From Micrococcus terreus (GTDB taxonomy: Bacteria > Actinomycetota > Actinomycetes > Actinomycetales > Micrococcaceae), in assembly GCF_900116905.1 (NCBI RefSeq), contig NZ_FPCG01000002.1, forward strand, positions 124,001-188,000: 64,000 bases of DNA, in the 5' to 3' direction. This document shows positions 8,286 to 17,247 of the stretch, piece after piece; within the stretch, counting starts at the first letter, position 1; every line of letters begins with the position of its first letter. Both the position numbers and the translations under genes were made by a program. Below the pieces are notes generated by a model. The model did not search any database. It had not been told where the DNA came from and was given only the letters and a program-made list of their open reading frames with translations.

Positions 8286-9521
8286 TCAGCGAGCAGTGGA
8301 CCCCCGCCGCCACCCCGCCCCCCGCTGTTCGGCCAGGCCCTGCCGCCCCAGTCGCGTCAGCACGCCCAGCACTGTTCCGGTGCCCAGTCCGGCCACCGAA
8401 CAGATCCGCGCGACCTCGGCCGGTGCCCGGACCGGAAGCGCCTCGAAGACGAGCAGCTCCTCGACCGTGAGGTGATCGTGCGCCCGCTCCTGCTCCCCCG
8501 CCTTCGTGGCGCCGGCGGCGGGGCTGGGACGGGAGAGGCCGTCGTCGGGAAGGGCATGGTGCGGCATCAGGGAGATGATCTCGTCAGCCTCGGTGACGAG
8601 TGTGGACGGGGTCTCCCTCAGCAGACGGTGGCACCCAGCCGATGCGGCGGAGGTGATGGGTCCGGGGACCACCCCGACCTCACGTCCCAGGCCGAGCGCA
8701 TGTCCGGCCGTGTTCTGGGCACCGGAGCGCCAGCGCGCTTCGACCACGACGACGGCCCCGGCCAGTGCGGCGATCAGCCGGTTCCGGGCCAGGAATCGGT
8801 AGCGGGTGGGGCTGGCTCCCGGCGGCATCTCCGAGATCAGCAGCCCGGTCTCGGCCACCTGATGCAGCAGCTGCTCGTTGCCTGCTGGATAGAACCGGTC
8901 CAGGCCACCGGCCATCACGGCGAGAGTGGGCGGCTCAGCGTCCGGCGCAGCCAGGGCCGCCCGATGCGCGGCGGCGTCGATCCCATAGGCACCGCCGGAC
9001 AGGACGGTCATGCCGCGCCGGGCCACCCCGGACACCAGCTGGGCGGTGACCTGCTGACCGTACTGGGTGGCCTCACGAGAGCCCACGACGGACACGGTCC
9101 GATGAACAGCCGGGATCGTGGACGTGCCGCGGCACCAGAGCGCCAACGGAGCCTGCCCGCCGAGATCGTCCACGGCCACGGGCCAGTCCGGGTCGCCGGG
9201 GACCAGCAGACGGCCGCCCAGGCGGTGGATGGTCTCCAGGTCCCGGTCCGGCGCCAGGTCAGCTCGACGTGTGCTCCACCGTTCCTGTGCAGCGGACCAG
9301 GTCCTCGAGGTGACCCGGTGGCCCTGGTCGGCAGCGGCCACCACGAGGTCCTGACGTTCGCCCGGTTCAGGGGCGTCCGGCCCGCCGAGCACCTGCAGCG
9401 TCCGTTCGGCTCCCCAGCAGCGGACGGCCAGAGCGCCCAGCCCGTCACCGGGTTCGAGCAGACGGGTCAGGGCGGCTCGGGCGCGACGCTCGTCCTCAGT
9501 GGGTCCAGTGGAGGGGTTCAT
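8286..9521 (-). CDS. dprA: DNA processing protein DprA
   Basis: Loads RecA onto incoming single-stranded DNA during natural transformation, though it is also widespread in bacteria not known to be competent. The 411-residue protein has the Rossmann-like DprA/Smf core (VVGSREATQYG, LSGGAYGIDAAAHRAAL) and a C-terminal winged-helix domain of about 60 residues after residue 340. Its ATG overlaps the comM stop codon (ATGA), so the two are translationally coupled. It forms one unit with comM and yraN upstream and xerC 23 nt downstream. Confidence 0.94.
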   Translation of the reverse strand: MNPSTGPTEDERRARAALTRLLEPGDGLGALAVRCWGAERTLQVLGGPDAPEPGERQDLVVAAADQGHRVTSRTWSAAQERWSTRRADLAPDRDLETIHRLGGRLLVPGDPDWPVAVDDLGGQAPLALWCRGTSTIPAVHRTVSVVGSREATQYGQQVTAQLVSGVARRGMTVLSGGAYGIDAAAHRAALAAPDAEPPTLAVMAGGLDRFYPAGNEQLLHQVAETGLLISEMPPGASPTRYRFLARNRLIAALAGAVVVVEARWRSGAQNTAGHALGLGREVGVVPGPITSAASAGCHRLLRETPSTLVTEADEIISLMPHHALPDDGLSRPSPAAGATKAGEQERAHDHLTVEELLVFEALPVRAPAEVARICSVAGLGTGTVLGVLTRLGRQGLAEQRGAGWRRGSTAR

Positions 9522-11152
9522 GTGTCCTCACGCTCCGTGCGTCGGCGCAGATAGAGGGCGGTGTCGATGTCTGCGGCCGTCGGCGTCTCCGATCCGTTCA
9601 GGTCCGCCACAGTCCAGGCCACCCGGAGCACTCGGGCATAGCCGCGGGCGGTCAGCTCTCCGTGGTCCAGGGCGTGGTCCAGTGCCCGGCGGACCGCGCG
9701 GTCAGGTGCCAGGCGGCCCTGGCGCAGTGCTGAGGCGGGCAGGTGGGAGTTCCTGCTCAACCCCCACGGCGCCAAGCGGGCCAGCTGCCGATCCACGGCG
9801 GCCTGGACCCGCTCGGCCACCGAGGCGCTGCTCTCACCTCCAGCACCCCGAGTCAGAGCCGAGGCGTCCAGGGCGGGCACAGTGACCTGCAGATCCACCC
9901 GGTCCAGCAGCGGACCCGAGAGCTTGGCCGCGTACCGACGGCGCTGCAGTGAGGTGCATCGGCACCGGGCCGCACGCCCGATGCCCCAGCCGCAGGGACA
10001 CGGATTGGCCGCCAGCACCAGCTGGAACCGCGCAGGATAGGACACCGCACCGGCGGCCCGATGCAGGGTCACGGTCCCTGATTCCAGCGGCTGGCGCAGG
10101 GCATCAAGCACGCGCCGTTCGAACTCAGGGGCCTCGTCCAGGAACAGCACCCCGCCGTGGGCCAACGAGGCCGCCCCGGGCCGGGCCAGACCGGATCCGC
10201 CGCCGACCAGTGCGGCCATACTGGAGGAGTGGTGCGGGGCCACGAACGGTGCAGCACGGACCAGGCTGGCCGCCTCCCCGGACCTCGGCGTCAGGGACCG
10301 GACAGCGGTCACCTCCAGGGCGGTGCGGTCATCCAACGAGGGCAGGATACTGGGCAGCCGTTCGGCCAGCATCGTCTTCCCGGCGCCAGGGCTGCCCTCC
10401 AGCAGCAGGTGATGCCCTCCTGCTGCAGCCACCTCCAGGGCGTACCGCGCCTCGGACTGACCGGGGACGTCCGCCAGGTCCGGCAGCTCCGCCGCAGTGA
10501 TGACACGGAGTCTCGGCGTGGCCCCTTCCTGGTCCGCCCCGTCCTCGGGCCGGTGCCGACAAGCCGGGGGGCGGATCACGGCGGGGATCGTCACCGGGTC
10601 CGGGTCTCCTCCGAAAGCTCGGATGACCTCGGACAGGGTCTCGAAACCCCTCACCCGGGCACCTGGCACCAGGGATGCCTCCTCGACTGATGCGGCCGCC
10701 ACCACCACGTCCGGATGACCGGCATCCACGGCGGCCATGACCGAGGGCAGGATCCCCGGGGCGTGCCGCAGCCGTCCATCGAGACCGAGTTCGGCCAGGA
10801 ACACCGCCTGGTCGGTGCCGGTGACCTGCCGGTCAGCGGTGTAGGCCGACATCACGATGGCCAGATCGAATCCCGGGCCTCTCTTGTGCAGCGCCGCCGG
10901 GACGAGATTGACGGTGAGGTGCCGACGAGTCAGCGGCAGTCCGGAGTTCCGGGCCGCGGCCTTGATCCGATCTCGGCTCTCCTGCAGAGACTGATCCGGC
11001 AGTCCCAGCAGGACGAATCCTGGCAGGGACTGACCGATGTCCGCCTCCACCTCCACCAGGTGCCCGTGCATCCCGGTCAAAGCGACCGCCAGCGTCCTGC
11101 CCATCAGCGCCCGGGTCACACGGGGGCGCTGGGCAGGTGCCTGCGCGCTCAC
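9518..11152 (-). CDS. comM: YifB/ComM family Mg-chelatase-like AAA+ ATPase
   Basis: Hexameric helicase-like ATPase; ComM promotes branch migration during integration of transforming DNA in Vibrio. The 544-residue protein has the N-terminal ChlI domain (GQSLPGFVLLGLPDQS), Walker A GSPGAGKT, Walker B FLDEAPEF, and the cysteine-rich loop PCPCGWG...RCRCT. The GTG at 11152 is chosen because it overlaps the yraN stop (GTGA) and has AAGGA 8 nt upstream; an ATG at 11104 would give 528 residues and lacks such a site. The reading frame extends further upstream inside yraN but has no family similarity there. Coupled to dprA at the other end. Confidence 0.93.
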   Translation of the reverse strand: MSAQAPAQRPRVTRALMGRTLAVALTGMHGHLVEVEADIGQSLPGFVLLGLPDQSLQESRDRIKAAARNSGLPLTRRHLTVNLVPAALHKRGPGFDLAIVMSAYTADRQVTGTDQAVFLAELGLDGRLRHAPGILPSVMAAVDAGHPDVVVAAASVEEASLVPGARVRGFETLSEVIRAFGGDPDPVTIPAVIRPPACRHRPEDGADQEGATPRLRVITAAELPDLADVPGQSEARYALEVAAAGGHHLLLEGSPGAGKTMLAERLPSILPSLDDRTALEVTAVRSLTPRSGEAASLVRAAPFVAPHHSSSMAALVGGGSGLARPGAASLAHGGVLFLDEAPEFERRVLDALRQPLESGTVTLHRAAGAVSYPARFQLVLAANPCPCGWGIGRAARCRCTSLQRRRYAAKLSGPLLDRVDLQVTVPALDASALTRGAGGESSASVAERVQAAVDRQLARLAPWGLSRNSHLPASALRQGRLAPDRAVRRALDHALDHGELTARGYARVLRVAWTVADLNGSETPTAADIDTALYLRRRTEREDT

Positions 11153-11580
11153 GGCTGCAGGTCCTTGAGCAGCTCGATCTTCAGTCCGCCGCCGGCGGGG
11201 ATGAGCACGGACACGGCGTCCACCCGCCAGCGGTCCCGGTGTGACACCCCGGGGTGCTCGGCGGCCCAGGCTCGTGCCAGTCGGTGCAGACGTTGCAGTT
11301 TGCGCCGATTGATCGACTCGAAGGGCTCCCCGTAGCCCACGCCTCGGCGGGTCTTCACCTCCACGGCGACCCACCAGCCCTGGACCTCGGCCACGATGTC
11401 CAGCTCCCCCGCCGGGCACCGCCAGTTCCGATCCAGGATCCGGTATCCCTGGTCCTGGAGCCACCGAGCTGCCAGGTCCTCCCCGTACCGCCCCAGGGCG
11501 GTGTGTGCGGTCGAGGCCACGGGCACGTGCCGGGTGGTCTCGTCCGCACTGCTCGTCTGGTCTGTCTGCTGCGTCTGCAT
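11149..11580 (-). CDS. yraN: YraN/UPF0102 family nuclease-like protein
   Basis: 143-residue protein with the restriction-endonuclease-like fold of the UPF0102 family: GRYGEDLAARWL, the GELDIVA acidic motif and VEVKTR, which hold the D-E-K catalytic pattern. Biochemical role is poorly known. It usually lies between the rnhB and comM genes in actinobacteria, as here. The first 24 residues are a polar extension before the conserved part. Its stop overlaps the comM GTG. Confidence 0.9.
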   Translation of the reverse strand: MQTQQTDQTSSADETTRHVPVASTAHTALGRYGEDLAARWLQDQGYRILDRNWRCPAGELDIVAEVQGWWVAVEVKTRRGVGYGEPFESINRRKLQRLHRLARAWAAEHPGVSHRDRWRVDAVSVLIPAGGGLKIELLKDLQP

Positions 11581-11729
11581 CTGTGCACCTCCACGACCAC
11601 TGTGGCGCGGTGGCAGGTCATGATGTGGCCGTGCCGGTGCGACTGTGGACAGGATCAGTGGACGAACCCGCTGTGCAGGAGCGGACCGAGGGTGGCGAGC
11701 CAGATCAGATCAGACCAGGTCAAGCTGGG

Positions 11730-12050
11730 TCAGGACAGAGGGCCGTCCGGCATCCCCAGGTCCTCGGCGGTCGGCAGCTCCTCGACGTTGACGTCCTTGA
11801 AGCTGAGCACACGCACCTTCTTCACGAAGCGCTTGGCGCGGTAGATGTCCCACACCCAGGCGTCCTCGAGCTGGACCTCGACGTACAGGTCCGAGCCGTC
11901 CGCATGGGGGGTGACGGTGACCTCGTTGGCCAGGTAGAACCGCCGCTCGGTCTCCACCACGTACCGGAAGAGCCCGACGACGTCACGGTACTCCCGGTAG
12001 AGCTGCAGCTCCATCTCGGCCTCGTAGTCGTCCAGATCGTCGCCGCTCAT
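11730..12050 (-). CDS. DUF2469 family protein
   Basis: Small acidic protein of 106 residues matching M. tuberculosis Rv2901c. The conserved text includes EMELQLYREY, VVETERRFYLANEVTV, DAWVWDIYR and SFKDVNVEE. Function unknown. The start at 12050 is well supported: it overlaps the rnhB stop codon (ATGA) and has GGAGG 5 nt upstream; an ATG at 12059 is also in frame but less fitting. It is restricted to actinobacteria and always found beside rnhB and yraN. The 149-nt spacer to yraN (11581-11729) shows no clear signal. Confidence 0.9.
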   Translation of the reverse strand: MSGDDLDDYEAEMELQLYREYRDVVGLFRYVVETERRFYLANEVTVTPHADGSDLYVEVQLEDAWVWDIYRAKRFVKKVRVLSFKDVNVEELPTAEDLGMPDGPLS

Positions 12051-12802
12051 GCCCTCCATTGTGCACCGTCCTGTCCCTCGAGCAGATCGCCGAACAGCTC
12101 GTCCTGCTGCACCACGGGTTCGGGCAGCAGCCGCCAGGAGCGGCGGTGGTGTTCGGTGATCCCCCGTTCCACCAGAGCTCGCCGATGCCCTTCGGCCCCG
12201 TACCCCTTGTTGCCGGCCCACCCGTAGTCCGGGAAGGCGGCGTCCAGCTCCACCATGATCTGATCCCGTTCCACCTTGGCCAGGATGGACGCGGCTGCCA
12301 CGCTGGCGCACAGCGCATCGGCCTTGACCTTCAGATGGATCCTCTCCGGGCGCGGGCACAGCCCCGTGCAGACCTCGTCGGGCGTGCGGGTGAGCCAGTC
12401 GTCCCGTCCATCCAGCAGCAGAACCGGGACCGCGCCGTCCAACTGCGCGATCAGGGCGTGCCAGGCCCGGCGCCCGGCCAGCCCCAGCGCCGTGCTGAGC
12501 CCGTACCGGTCGATCTCCGCCGGTGCGGCATGCCCGACGGCGGCCCCCGCGGCCCACGCGCCGATCTCACCCACCAGGGCGGCTCGCCTGGCCGGAGCCA
12601 AGGCCTTGGAGTCCTGCACGGCCGGGTGAGCGCCGTCGTCGGGAATCCTCACGGCCACCACGCCCACGGTGACCGGACCGGCCAAGGCACCGCGTCCCAC
12701 CTCGTCCATCCCGGCCACCAGGCCCGAGCCCTGCACCAGGGAGGACTCGATGCTCAGGTCAGGCAGGGTGCGGGTGGAACGGAGCGGACCAGTGGGACTC
12801 AC
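12047..12802 (-). CDS. rnhB: Ribonuclease HII
   Basis: Cleaves RNA in RNA-DNA hybrids and single ribonucleotides in DNA. The 251-residue protein carries the signature GMDEVGRGALAGP with acidic residues Asp33 and Glu34, later DGRDD, and ASILAKVERD. It uses a GTG start at 12802 overlapping the lepB stop (GTGA); the first 28 residues are a non-conserved extension. Its own stop overlaps the DUF2469 start. Part of a tightly coupled chain lepB-lepB-rnhB-DUF2469. Confidence 0.93.
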   Translation of the reverse strand: MSPTGPLRSTRTLPDLSIESSLVQGSGLVAGMDEVGRGALAGPVTVGVVAVRIPDDGAHPAVQDSKALAPARRAALVGEIGAWAAGAAVGHAAPAEIDRYGLSTALGLAGRRAWHALIAQLDGAVPVLLLDGRDDWLTRTPDEVCTGLCPRPERIHLKVKADALCASVAAASILAKVERDQIMVELDAAFPDYGWAGNKGYGAEGHRRALVERGITEHHRRSWRLLPEPVVQQDELFGDLLEGQDGAQWRA

Positions 12803-13593
12803 TGCTGGCCGGGCTCCACAGCCCTGGGTTCGGGCACCTGCTCGAAGGCCTCCCGGTCTCCCCCGGCCCCGCCCCAGCGGGTGATCGGCCAGGCGATGAC
12901 CTCGGCCCGGCCGGTCACATCATCCAGGTCGATGAAACCTTCCCCCGGGCCGTGCTGGTGCATGCGCGAGTCCGCGGAGGCGTTGCGGTGATCGCCCATC
13001 ACCCAGACCTTGTCCTCGGGGACCACCACGTCGAACGGGATGTCCGAGGGGGTGGCGCCGGGGTGGAGGTAGGGCTCGTCCACCGGCACGCCGTTGACGG
13101 TGATCGCGGTGCCGTCGCCGGCGGCCGCCACGTGATCGCCGGGCATGCCGATGACGCGCTTGACCAGGTGCTGCTGGGAGCTGTCCGGCATCAGGCCCAC
13201 GAACTCGAGCGCGTCCCGGACCGGATTCGCCGGACGCGGGGCCGGCTCGGCCAGCCAGCCCTTGGTGTCCTGGAAGACCACCACGTCTCCGCGATCCAGG
13301 CCGAAGGGCTCGGGGATCAGCAGGTTCACGAAGATCCGGTCATCCACCTGCAGCGTCTCCTCCATGGAGCCCGAGGGGATGAAGAAGGCACGGAAGAGGA
13401 AGGTCTTGATCAGGAAGGAGATGACGAGCGTGATGCCGACGATCCAGAGGATCTCCTGGACGCCCTTCCAGAGTCGCTGACCCGAGGTGGGCTCCTGAGT
13501 GTCCGCGGCCGTTGCGCTCGAGCCGACCTCGTCCGGGCGATGGCTGTCTCCCGGCAGGTCCTGACGTCGCGAGGCCTCGTTGTCCTGATCCAC
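12799..13593 (-). CDS. lepB: Signal peptidase I (first downstream copy)
   Basis: Membrane serine protease that removes signal peptides from Sec and Tat substrates at the outer face of the membrane. The 264-residue protein has a polar N-terminal tail, one transmembrane segment (about 48-70), the catalytic Ser76 in FIPSGSMEETL and Lys145 in VKRVIGMPGD, and the C-terminal GDHRNASADSR box. GTG start at 13593 shares one base with the stop of the other lepB (TAGTG). Two adjacent lepB genes with both catalytic dyads intact suggest a tandem duplication with split substrates. Confidence 0.94.
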   Translation of the reverse strand: MDQDNEASRRQDLPGDSHRPDEVGSSATAADTQEPTSGQRLWKGVQEILWIVGITLVISFLIKTFLFRAFFIPSGSMEETLQVDDRIFVNLLIPEPFGLDRGDVVVFQDTKGWLAEPAPRPANPVRDALEFVGLMPDSSQQHLVKRVIGMPGDHVAAAGDGTAITVNGVPVDEPYLHPGATPSDIPFDVVVPEDKVWVMGDHRNASADSRMHQHGPGEGFIDLDDVTGRAEVIAWPITRWGGAGGDREAFEQVPEPRAVEPGQQ

Positions 13594-14330
13594 TACCGGT
13601 CCTCTCCACCGTCACCATGCACCGGGCCGTCACTGGCCCGACCCTCCACTGTACCGGCCGGACCACGCCGCTCGGTGGGCCAAACGATCTGCGTCACCTG
13701 GCCCTCGACCTTGCCCAGCGGAATCATCCCGCCCCCGGGTGCCCCCAGCAGGGCGCGAGAGTCCACCGAGGCTGCGCGGTGATCCCCCAGCAGGAACAGC
13801 CGCCCCTCGGGGACCTCCACGGTGAACGGCACCTGGGAGGCCGGCGCGTCCGTGCTGGCAGACTCGGCCAGGTAGGGCTCGGCCAGTGGCTCACCGTTGA
13901 CCTCCAGCAGCCCCTCGTCCGTGCAGCAGCGCACACTGTCTCCGCCCACGCCGATCACGCGCTTCACGTAGGCGCTGGGGTCCGGGGCCAGGCCCAGCCA
14001 CTGGGCCGCCCCCTGAAACGCCCGTTCCACACTGGTCCGGGACTGATACTGCGTCAGGCTCCCCTCGCCGTCGAACACCACGATCTGCCCGCGCTGGACC
14101 GGCGCCCCGCGGTAGGCCTCGCGGTCCACCGCCACGCGGTCCCCCTCCTGCAGCGTGGGCTCCATGGATCCGGAGGGGATCAGGTACAGATCCGCCACGG
14201 TGGAGCGCAGCAGGGCGGCACCCAACACCGCCATCACGACGACGGCCACCCCGGACAGCGCCCAGCGGCGCCACCGGCGGGATCGGGTGGCGGACGGACG
14301 TGGAGACTCGGTGACGGCGGTGCTGTCCAT
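13593..14330 (-). CDS. lepB: Signal peptidase I (second copy, upstream in transcript)
   Basis: Paralogue of the neighbouring signal peptidase, 245 residues. One transmembrane helix (about 25-45), catalytic Ser55 in LIPSGSMEPTL and Lys123 in YVKRVIGVGGD, and the GDHRAASVDSR box. It differs clearly from its neighbour in sequence outside the motifs, including a CC pair (residues about 135-136) and a shorter N-terminal tail, so the duplication is not recent. It is the first gene of the lepB-lepB-rnhB chain and starts with ATG at 14330, separated from rplS by a hairpin. Confidence 0.94.
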   Translation of the reverse strand: MDSTAVTESPRPSATRSRRWRRWALSGVAVVVMAVLGAALLRSTVADLYLIPSGSMEPTLQEGDRVAVDREAYRGAPVQRGQIVVFDGEGSLTQYQSRTSVERAFQGAAQWLGLAPDPSAYVKRVIGVGGDSVRCCTDEGLLEVNGEPLAEPYLAESASTDAPASQVPFTVEVPEGRLFLLGDHRAASVDSRALLGAPGGGMIPLGKVEGQVTQIVWPTERRGPAGTVEGRASDGPVHGDGGEDR

Positions 14331-14379
14331 CAGGGTCCTGGTGTTCGTGAGCTCGGGGGCAGAGGTTCGCAGACGCCAC

Positions 14380-14414
14380 GGGCGCCGGACTCCTGGTGGG
14401 GAGTTCCGGCGCCC
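14380..14414 (-). terminator. Terminator after rplS
   Basis: Inverted repeat with arms 14380-14393 and 14400-14414: 14 paired bases with one bulged T. It starts 21 nt past the rplS stop on the minus strand and separates rplS from the lepB genes. Confidence 0.75.
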
Positions 14415-14434
14415 GAGGTGGTGCGCAGGGCAGA

Positions 14435-14803
14435 TCAGGCCTTGGAGGCGTCCTTGCCGAAGTCGCGCTTCTCCTTGATGCGAGCGGCCTTGCCGTGACG
14501 ATCGCGCATGTAGTACAGCTTGGCGCGGCGGACGTCACCCTTGGTGACGACCTCGATCTTCTCGATCACCGGGGAGTGCACCGGGAAGGTGCGCTCCACG
14601 CCCACGCCGAAGGAGACCTTGCGCACGCGGAAGGTCTCCCGGATGCCGTGGCCCTGGCGGCCCATGACGTAGCCCTGGAAGACCTGGACACGGGCGGTCT
14701 TGCCCTCGACGATGTTGACGTGCACCTTCACGGTGTCGCCGGGACGGAAGTCCGGGACATCGGTGCGCAGGGACGCGGAGTCCAGAGTGTCAAGGATGTG
14801 CAT
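14435..14803 (-). CDS. rplS: 50S ribosomal protein L19
   Basis: Large-subunit protein at the interface with the 30S subunit. 122 residues with the typical [17 protein letters not shown] and [12 protein letters not shown] motifs and the basic C-terminus. The start ATG at 14803 matches the family N-terminus ([15 protein letters not shown]) and has AGGAG 8 nt before it; the reading frame upstream of that is not coding. It lies downstream of trmD, the usual order, but with a 240-nt spacer that carries its own candidate promoter and a hairpin. Confidence 0.97.
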   Translation of the reverse strand: MHILDTLDSASLRTDVPDFRPGDTVKVHVNIVEGKTARVQVFQGYVMGRQGHGIRETFRVRKVSFGVGVERTFPVHSPVIEKIEVVTKGDVRRAKLYYMRDRHGKAARIKEKRDFGKDASKA

Positions 14804-14861
14804 GTGTGCTTCTCCTGGTGGACGCCACAGGTCATCCACGTGGTCGACGGCTCACCCGCTG

Positions 14862-14879
14862 GGTCTGCTGGTGCAGACC
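14862..14879 (-). other. Leader hairpin upstream of rplS
   Basis: Perfect 7-bp stem (GGTCTGC/GCAGACC, 4-nt loop) about 60 nt before the rplS start, inside the predicted leader. It might be part of an autoregulatory ribosomal-protein leader, but it matches no family that I can name. Confidence 0.3.
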
Positions 14880-14995
14880 TCAGGAGAGGCAGAGCCGGAG
14901 CTGTGAGTCCGGTCAGACCGTGTGGCCGCCGGATGGCCGTGCTGTTGACGCCCGCCCCCTGTGGCAGGTCGCGCGCCCAGCTGGCACAGCGACCC

Positions 14996-15001
14996 ATTAT
15001 G
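14996..15001 (-). promoter_or_regulatory. Candidate -10 of rplS
   Basis: On the minus strand CATAAT, a 5-of-6 match to TATAAT, lies in the trmD-rplS spacer. No good -35 is seen at 17 nt. It would give a leader of about 185 nt. The rest of 14804-15043 shows nothing else recognisable. Confidence 0.4.
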
Positions 15002-15043
15002 CCACAGTCCGACGAAGCAGACCGATCAGCCGGACCAGCCGGA

Positions 15044-15793
15044 TCAGTCCTCCTGGGCCACGGTGGAGACGTCGAGCCGCTCCAGCAGGTCCGGACGGCG
15101 GCGCTGGGTGCGTTCCACCTGCTGTTCATGCCGCCAGGCGGCGATCTTCCCATGGTCTCCGGAGAGCAGGATCTCCGGGACGTCATGACCTCGCCAGGAG
15201 GAGGGCTTGGTGTAGACCGGATACTCGAGGAGCCCGTCACTGTGGGACTCCTCCACCAGTGACTCGGGGTTGCCCACCACGCCGGGCACCAGACGGCCGA
15301 TGGCCTCGACCATCGCCAGTGCGGCCACCTCTCCCCCGTTCAACACGTAGTCCCCCAAGGAGACCAAGCGGACCTCATACTGCTCCTGCGCCCAGTGGAA
15401 GACCCGCTCGTCGATCCCCTCATAGCGGCCACAGGCCACCACCAGATGGTCGGCCGCGGAGAGCTCCTGGGCCACCTGCTGACGAAAGAGCTGGCCCGAG
15501 GGCGTCGGCACCAACAGGACGGGACGACGGCCAGTCTCCCCCTCCGCGTCCAGCGCCAGTGGGGAGTCGGCCGCGATCTGCTCCAGGGCCAGGGCCCAGG
15601 GCTCGGGCTTCATGACCATGCCGGCACCGCCTCCGTAGGGCGTGTCGTCCACAGTGCGATGCCGGTCGAAGGCGTGCTCCCGCAGATCGTGCACGCGGAT
15701 CTCGAGCAGTCCCTCTCGGCGGGCCTTGCCGATCAGGGAGACGTCCAGTGCGCCCAGGTACTCCGGGAAGATCGTGACGACGTCGATCCTCAT
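15044..15793 (-). CDS. trmD: tRNA (guanine-N1)-methyltransferase
   Basis: Methylates G37 next to the anticodon of tRNAs reading CNN codons, using S-adenosylmethionine, and so prevents frameshifting. The 249-residue SPOUT protein shows [11 protein letters not shown], the knot motifs [14 protein letters not shown] and [11 protein letters not shown]. Length is normal. Its ATG overlaps the rimM stop (ATGA), so the two are coupled, the classic rimM-trmD pairing. Confidence 0.97.
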   Translation of the reverse strand: MRIDVVTIFPEYLGALDVSLIGKARREGLLEIRVHDLREHAFDRHRTVDDTPYGGGAGMVMKPEPWALALEQIAADSPLALDAEGETGRRPVLLVPTPSGQLFRQQVAQELSAADHLVVACGRYEGIDERVFHWAQEQYEVRLVSLGDYVLNGGEVAALAMVEAIGRLVPGVVGNPESLVEESHSDGLLEYPVYTKPSSWRGHDVPEILLSGDHGKIAAWRHEQQVERTQRRRPDLLERLDVSTVAQED

Positions 15794-16401
15794 CCCTGGA
15801 CCTCCGGTCCGGGTGCCGCCTTGTCCTCGTCGGTCTCGGCGTTGAGTGTGAGCAGACCTGGTGGTGGAGTCAGCAGCACCGTCTGCGCGCCCAGGTCCAC
15901 GTCGGGGACGATCTCGTCCACGAAGGGGATCAAGGCCCGGTGGCCGCCGTGACGCTCGTCCAGCTCCACGTCCAGCAGGTCCTGGACCTCACCGGTGATC
16001 AGAGCGGTGACCTCGCCGACCCGCTCCCCGTCGACCAGCACGGCCAGTCCGAGCAGGTCCTCCTCGTACCAGGCGTCGTCCTCACCGGCCGCGTCCGGTG
16101 CCGCGAAGAGCTCCGTTCCCCGCAGGGCCTCGGCGGCGTTGCGGTCCGGGCACTCCTGGAACGCGAGCACCAGGATCTCCTTGTTCCATCGAGCTCGGGT
16201 CACCGTCAGCAGGGCCGGCGCCGTGGCACCGCGGGCAGCACGAGTCTGCAGCTGCGCTCCGGGGACGAACCTCTCCTCGGGAGCATCGGTGAACAGCTGG
16301 ACGGTGACCTCGCCTCGGATCCCATGCGGCTTGCCGATCCGGGCCACCCGGACCAGGTCATCGGCGGCGCTCTCAGTGCTCTCGGTGCTCTCGGTGCTCA
16401 T
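15790..16401 (-). CDS. rimM: 16S rRNA processing protein RimM
   Basis: Assembly factor for the head of the 30S subunit; binds ribosomal protein S19. 203 residues: RimM N-domain with [12 protein letters not shown], then a PRC-barrel with DLLGLAVL and [13 protein letters not shown]. The N-terminus begins with a short Ser-Thr-Glu repeat. ATG at 16401 has GGAGGA 8-9 nt upstream. It is separated from the KH gene by 136 nt holding a nested hairpin (16472-16512) and coupled to trmD. Confidence 0.95.
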   Translation of the reverse strand: MSTESTESTESAADDLVRVARIGKPHGIRGEVTVQLFTDAPEERFVPGAQLQTRAARGATAPALLTVTRARWNKEILVLAFQECPDRNAAEALRGTELFAAPDAAGEDDAWYEEDLLGLAVLVDGERVGEVTALITGEVQDLLDVELDERHGGHRALIPFVDEIVPDVDLGAQTVLLTPPPGLLTLNAETDEDKAAPGPEVQG

Positions 16402-16471
16402 CTGAAGGGTCCTCCATCAGGAGTCGGTGCGGTCGCGATGACCGGGGTGGTCAGGGCTGGTGGTCACAGCA

Positions 16472-16512
16472 CGATGGCCCGCGTCCGGAGGAACTCCGGC
16501 CACGGGCCATCG
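16472..16512 (-). terminator. Nested hairpin between the KH gene and rimM
   Basis: Outer perfect 10-bp stem (16472-16481 with 16503-16512) enclosing an inner 6-bp stem (16485-16490 with 16494-16499). It starts 26 nt after the KH stop and 71 nt before the rimM start on the minus strand. It could be a partial terminator or an RNA regulatory element inside the rpsP-KH-rimM-trmD transcript. Confidence 0.6.
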
Positions 16513-16537
16513 GATCATGCTGGTCGAGCTGCGCTGG

Positions 16538-16783
16538 TCAGCGTCGGCGGTCGGTGTCCACCACGTCCACTCGGACCGGATGGCCGGCAAGGCCCTCCAG
16601 CACGGTGCGGAGTGCGGTGGCGGTCCGACCCTGACGGCCGATGACGCGACCCAGGTCAGAGGGGTCGACGCGCACCTCGAGCACTTCACCGCGCCGCTGG
16701 TTGCGCAGGTCCACCCGGACGTCGTCGGGAGAATCCACGATTCCCCGGACCAGGTGTTCCAGCGCCTCCTGCAGCATGGTCAC
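16538..16783 (-). CDS. KH-domain RNA-binding protein (KhpA-like)
   Basis: Small RNA-binding protein of 81 residues with one KH domain; the GXXG loop is GRQG in [10 protein letters not shown]. Homologues (M. tuberculosis Rv2908c, KhpA of streptococci) bind RNA and act in translation and cell elongation. The GTG start at 16783 overlaps the rpsP stop (GTGA); an ATG at 16777 is an alternative. Position between rpsP and rimM is the conserved one. Confidence 0.92.
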   Translation of the reverse strand: MTMLQEALEHLVRGIVDSPDDVRVDLRNQRRGEVLEVRVDPSDLGRVIGRQGRTATALRTVLEGLAGHPVRVDVVDTDRRR

Positions 16784-17247
16784 TCGGACTTCTCGTCGGC
16801 CGGAGCCTCGGAGGTCTCCTCAGCGGCCTCTGCCGGTGCGTCCTCAGTGGCCTCGGCAGACTCTGCGGGGGCCTCCTCGGTGGACTCAGCCTTGGGGGTG
16901 ATGGCCTCGGGCAGGATGACCGAGCCCTTGGCGGGCGCCACGAAGGCCTCCTTGGGCTGCTTGGTCTTCAGGGTGCCCTCGGCGCCCTCCAGGCCCTTGA
17001 ACTTCTGCCAGTCACCGGTGACCTTGAGCAGGGCCATGACCTGCTCGGTGGGCTGGGCGCCCACGGACAGCCAGTACTGGGCACGCTCGGAGTCGACCTC
17101 GATGAACGAGGGCTCCTCGGTGGGGTGGTACTTGCCGATCTCCTCGATCGCGCGACCATCCCGGCGGGTGCGGGAGTCGGCGACGACGATGCGGTAGTAG
17201 GGTGCGCGGATCTTGCCCAAACGCTTCAGACGAATCTTGACGGCCAC
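16780..17247 (-). CDS. rpsP: 30S ribosomal protein S16 with acidic C-terminal tail
   Basis: Small-subunit assembly protein. The first 85 or so residues are the S16 core ([20 protein letters not shown]). It continues with about 65 residues ending in a low-complexity Ala/Glu tail (residues about 118-155), making 155 instead of the usual 80-90. Such tails are seen in other actinobacterial S16 proteins; their purpose is unclear. GTG start at 17247. A -10 candidate sits about 100 nt upstream. First gene of the coupled rpsP-KH-(hairpin)-rimM-trmD group. Confidence 0.96.
   Translation of the reverse strand: MAVKIRLKRLGKIRAPYYRIVVADSRTRRDGRAIEEIGKYHPTEEPSFIEVDSERAQYWLSVGAQPTEQVMALLKVTGDWQKFKGLEGAEGTLKTKQPKEAFVAPAKGSVILPEAITPKAESTEEAPAESAEATEDAPAEAAEETSEAPADEKSE

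Noticed and set aside
11153-11464. N-terminal extension of comM to 648 codons
   Set aside because: The added part overlaps yraN in another frame and lacks similarity to the family; GTG at 11152 with a ribosome binding site fits better.
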